DNA of 64,000 nucleotides, from assembly GCA_905116865.2 (NCBI GenBank), contig CAJHNH020000826.1, positions 124,001-188,000 on the forward strand. Direction: 5' to 3'. The position numbers and the translations under genes are program-made. The notes below the pieces were generated by a model, which did not search any database, was not told the origin of the DNA, and worked only from the letters and a program-made list of their open reading frames with translations. Position 1 is the stretch's first letter; each line of letters starts with the position of its first letter. Shown piece after piece: positions 61,074 through 64,000 of the stretch. The DNA comes from Candidula unifasciata (lineage: Eukaryota > Mollusca > Gastropoda > Stylommatophora > Geomitridae).

Positions 61074-61230
61074 GAACTTTAGCTTTCATGATGTCCACGT
61101 TGAAGGTGCCCAGAGACTGGCCAGAATTGCCAAGGAGGCCGGTGTGGAGAAGTTTATTCATGTATCTCATCTCAATGCCAAGGAGAACCCGCAGAAAATC
61201 TGGAAGGGGTCAGACTACTTGAGATCAAAG
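61074..61230 (+). CDS. NDUFA9: NDUFA9, fourth coding exon
   Basis: The acceptor TTTGCTGTTAG and donor AAAG|GTCAGT bound 157 bases. The first base completes Lys. The exon then encodes NFSFHDVHVEGAQRLARIAK, EAGVEKFIHVSHLNAKENPQ, KIWKGSDYLRSK. KEAGVEKFIHVSHLNA is one of the most conserved NDUFA9 segments. YLRSK supplies the Y-x(3)-K arrangement of extended short-chain dehydrogenases, which NDUFA9 retains without known catalysis. Phase 0 out, matching exon 5. Confidence 0.96.
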
Positions 61231-61595
61231 GTCAGTCAAAATAAAAAAAAAAAAAATTAAAATTTGGGATATTGTGTTTATTGGTACATAAGCTGCACAT
61301 TTTGATATACCTTTCTTCTCCATAAGGGTATACTTTTGTATAGGTTTATGAGTGTTTGTGTATGAATGCAGATATATATGTTTTCCTGTGTGGCCGCATG
61401 TGCGGATGCAGTGAGTGTGCTGCTTGTGTTTAAATAAACAGAGAGGCGGGGAGGGCATGTGGTTCATCTTCCTGAGGGCAGAGTGGCTCTAGAGCAAGCA
61501 CTGCTAGCGCGCGGCGAGTGTCATTAATGGTGAACCCATGTTTTAATATCTGCAAGATTCACCTGCCCAACAGGAGAATGAAACCTGGGTTGGCA

Positions 61596-61880
61596 TGTCT
61601 CCACAGAGTGTTAGGAAGGCATTTGTGGCAGAGAAAGGTTTGTCAAGGCACATAAAGGTTTGTCAAGGCACAGAAAGGTTTGTCACGGCACAGAAAGATT
61701 TGTCATGGCACAACAATTTTATCATGACTCAGAAAGATTTGTCATTGCATGGAAAGATTTATCAATGCATGGAAAGATTTTTGGTACAGAAAGATTTAAG
61801 AAGGCACCGAAAGATTTATCATGGCACAGAAAAATTTATCATGGCCTAGAAATATTTACCGCGGTGCAAAAGATTTGTAA
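61596..61880. repeat. about 20-bp minisatellite
   Basis: Thirteen or so degenerate units of AAAGATTTGTCATGGCACAG. Lies 100 bases upstream of exon 5. Confidence 0.85.
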
Positions 61881-61976
61881 CACAACAGGACAATGTTGAT
61901 GAAACAGTGAGTAAATTAAACCTTTTCTTTCCTTCCTATTCCTCATATGTCATGTAAATATGCAATTCTCTTGCAG

Positions 61977-62085
61977 TATGAGTCAGAACTGGCTGTACGT
62001 GAGGAGTTTCCCGAAGCAATCATTTTCAAACCCACTGACATGTTTGGTGAAGGGGATAAATTTCTGATGCACTATGCTTGTAAAG
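61977..62085 (+). CDS. NDUFA9: NDUFA9, fifth coding exon
   Basis: The acceptor TTCTCTTGCAG and donor TAAAG|GTGAGT bound 109 bases, phase 0 in, phase 1 out. It encodes YESELAVREEFPEAIIFKPT, DMFGEGDKFLMHYACK. FPEAIIxKPxDxFGxxDxFLxxxA is diagnostic for the family. The following exon (HRFGPIPLG region in mammals) is beyond the window. The last 30 bases of this exon and its donor are the founder of the array at 62055-62795, so about a dozen near-identical donors follow the genuine one. Confidence 0.95.
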
Positions 62086-62795
62086 GTGAGTTGCTATAGA
62101 TGCCTTGATGATAAATTTCTGATGAACTGTGCTTGTAAAGGTGAGTTGCTATAAATGTCTTGATGATAAATTTCTGGTGCACTATGCTTGTAAATGTAAG
62201 TTGCTATAGATGCCTTGATGATAAATTTCTGATGCACAATGCTTGTAAAGGTGAGTTGCTATAGATGTCTTGATGATAAATTTCTGATGCACTGTGCTTG
62301 TAAAGGTGAGTTGCTATAAATGTCTTGATGATAAATTTCTGGTGCACTATGCTTGTAAAGGTGAGTTGCTATAGATGTCTTGATGATAAATTTCTTATAC
62401 ACTGTGCTTGTAAAGGTGAGTTGCTATAGATATCTCGATGATAAATTTCTGATGCACTGTGCTTGTAAAGGTGAGTTGCTATAGATGTCTTGATAATAAA
62501 TTTATGATGCACTATTGCTTGTAAAGGTAAGTTGCTATAGATGTCTTTATGATAAATTTCTGATGCACTATTGCTTGTAAAGGTGAGTTGCTATAGATGC
62601 CTTGATGATAAATTTCTGGTGCACTGTGCTTGTAAAGGTGAGTTGCTATAGATGTCTGGATGATAAATTTCTGGTGCACTATGCTTGTAAAGGTAAGTTG
62701 CTATAGATGCCTTGATGATAAATTTCTGATGCACTATGCTTGTAAAGGTGAGTTGCTATAGATGTCTTGGTTATAATTTTCTGATGCACAGTGTT
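62055..62795. repeat. 55-bp array of exon 5 end plus donor
   Basis: Each unit is GATAAATTTCTGATGCACTA, TGCTTGTAAAGGTGAGTTGC, TATAGATGTCTTGAT. The part up to TAAAG equals the last codons of exon 5, and GTGAGT equals its donor. About 13 units, mostly 55 bases, with a few 56. Nearly all keep AAAGGTGAGT or AAAGGTAAGT. The final unit (about 62769 on) decays into CATTTATGGTGCACTATACT near 62840. Confidence 0.96.
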
Positions 62796-62879
62796 AATAA
62801 ATTGTAAAGAAAAGATGTTAGTTGGAAGTTCAATAATACATTTATGGTGCACTATACTTGTTAAGGTGCTATAGAAATC

Positions 62880-63025
62880 TTAAATTATTACTCAGTAAAT
62901 TGCTGTTTGCTCTTACTCTATAATTACTATAAGCCTATAAATTGCTATTAGTCAATAAATTACTATAACTGTGTTAATTGATGTTACTCTATAAATTACT
63001 GTTACACTATAAATTGTTTTTTACT
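62880..63025. repeat. AT-rich degenerate repeat
   Basis: CTATAAATTACTGTTA-type motif repeated about eight times with changes. Confidence 0.7.
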
Positions 63026-63037
63026 CAACAAATTCCC

Positions 63038-63312
63038 TGTGGGGGTTCCGGGGCCCTGTTATAGGGAAAACAAGTACAGACCCACTGCCTACCGAAAAGC
63101 ATGTCGTAAGAGTTGACTAATTGTGAGCTTCCTTCGAAGTCAGAGTATATCTGCCCGAGAGGCAAGGAACCAGCAGTTTGCATACAAATGAGTCAGATCT
63201 GTAAAACAGATGCACATGCAACACTCGGGTTCTGGAGCAGGACTGCAGATCAAAAGTGGATGGACAACCAGAACTTTCCGCCAAAGTTTACAGCTGGTGA
63301 ATGCAAAGAAGA
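63038..63312 (-). mobile_element. family A copy, near full length
   Basis: GTGGGGGTTCCGGGGCCCTG, TTATAGGGAAAACAAG, AAAGCATGTCGTAAGAGTTG, CTTCGAAGTCAGAGTATATC, ACACTCGGGTTCTGGAGCAG, TTTACAGCTGGTGAATGC. Confidence 0.9.
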
Positions 63313-63409
63313 AGACGACTACACGTTTCTGTTACTCTAACAACAGAGGGGAGGTGTCTGGGAACAGCTGCCAGAATAACAGGAAGAGAAAAGACTCCAG
63401 AAGAAAGCT

Positions 63410-63690
63410 AAGACTGAAAGAAACCAATCAAACAGTTCATTGGAGAGCAACAGATGAGAGTGTTTGGCCACCTGGCTAGAATACTCTAGTACCAACTGCC
63501 ACAGAGAGGCATGCTGAAGACATATAGTGAACACAGAGCAAGGGGAATATCAAAACTATGGAACAATGGCATCAGGTACAGCTTGCAGACCAACTGATAC
63601 AACTGCACAGAAGATCCTTATCCCCCACTACTTTGATAAGGTCATGGGGAGGAAGAGGAGGACAAGTAGAAGACCGTCAAATGCTGTTGT
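63410..63690 (+). mobile_element. LINE C-terminal fragment
   Basis: QQMRVFGHLARI, MLKTYSEHRARGISKLWNNG, a degraded form of a common LINE end (MRxFGHLARMP, YxxxxRGRPKLRW). Confidence 0.65.
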
Positions 63691-64000
63691 GTTACGCTAC
63701 TAAATGCTGTTATGTTTAAACTGCTATTTTGTCATAATACTAAATGCTGTGTTTAAATTGCTGTTGTCATGCTACTGAATGCTGTTATGTCTAAATTGCT
63801 ATTTTGTCATGATACTAAATGCTGTCTAAATTGCTGTTGTGTCATGCTACAGAATGCTGTTATGTCTAAATTGCTATTTTGTCATGATACTAAATGCTTT
63901 GTCTAAATTGCTGTTGTGTCATGCTACTGAATGCTGTTATGTGTAAATTGCTATTTTGTCATGATACTAAATGCTTTGTCTAAATTGCTGTTGTCATGTT
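63690..64000. repeat. composite repeat of about 75 bp, running off the window
   Basis: AATGCTGTTATGTCTAAATT, GCTATTTTGTCATGATACTA, AATGCT-TGTCTAAATTGCTG, TTGTGTCATGCTACTG. About four units. Confidence 0.9.

Overview
The window is eukaryotic nuclear DNA from an animal. Two spliced plus-strand genes are scattered through about 64 kb, their GT-AG exons and codon phases can be followed, and the rest is introns packed with tandem repeats, SINEs and decayed retrotransposons. The mix (I-, RTE- and R2/HERO-like LINEs, mariner, piggyBac, several tRNA-derived SINEs, and minisatellites covering about 30% of the bases by my count) suggests an invertebrate, plausibly a lophotrochozoan such as a mollusc. 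The taxon is an inference.

Gene 1 (about 5.9-29.7 kb) is a TM7SF3-like seven-transmembrane protein. Visible exons are 5943-6087 (tentative), 6279-6365, 8647-8727, 24469-24566 and the terminal exon 29462-29742. The first three join in phase. The phases at 8727/24469 and 24566/29462 do not match, so at least one exon is unaccounted for in each of those introns. Both introns are filled with arrays. A possible ectodomain exon lies near 0.9-1.1 kb.

Gene 2 (48.3 kb to beyond the right edge) is NDUFA9, the 39-kDa Rossmann-fold accessory subunit of mitochondrial complex I. Exons 48258-48432, 49731-49828, 56788-56879, 61074-61230 and 61977-62085 are all in phase and cover the N-terminal half of the protein. 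The remaining exons are off the window.

Layout: 0-5.4 kb, LINE scraps and a 3-kb 33/21-bp array. 5.4-8.7 kb, three gene 1 exons, a SINE containing a 24-bp array, and a 57-bp array. 8.9-15.9 kb, a nest of minus-strand LINEs. 16.1-18.5 kb, a GA/CA array. 18.7-21.3 kb, an RTE scrap and a GC-rich R2/HERO-like LINE. 22-29.7 kb, SINEs, a 70-bp array, an exon, a donor-derived array, a 61-bp array and the last exon. 29.7-44.6 kb, intergenic LINEs, SINEs, a mariner element and a long CT tract. 44.9-47.1 kb, an inverted-repeat element in two copies. 48.3-64 kb, NDUFA9 with arrays in every intron and a piggyBac element.

The most interesting signal is that three arrays appear to be seeded by an exon 3' end together with its splice donor, in both genes: 6340-6760, 24540-25050 and 62055-62795. 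They multiply potential 5' splice sites beside a real exon. Long open frames inside the arrays are products of periodicity and are not annotated as genes.
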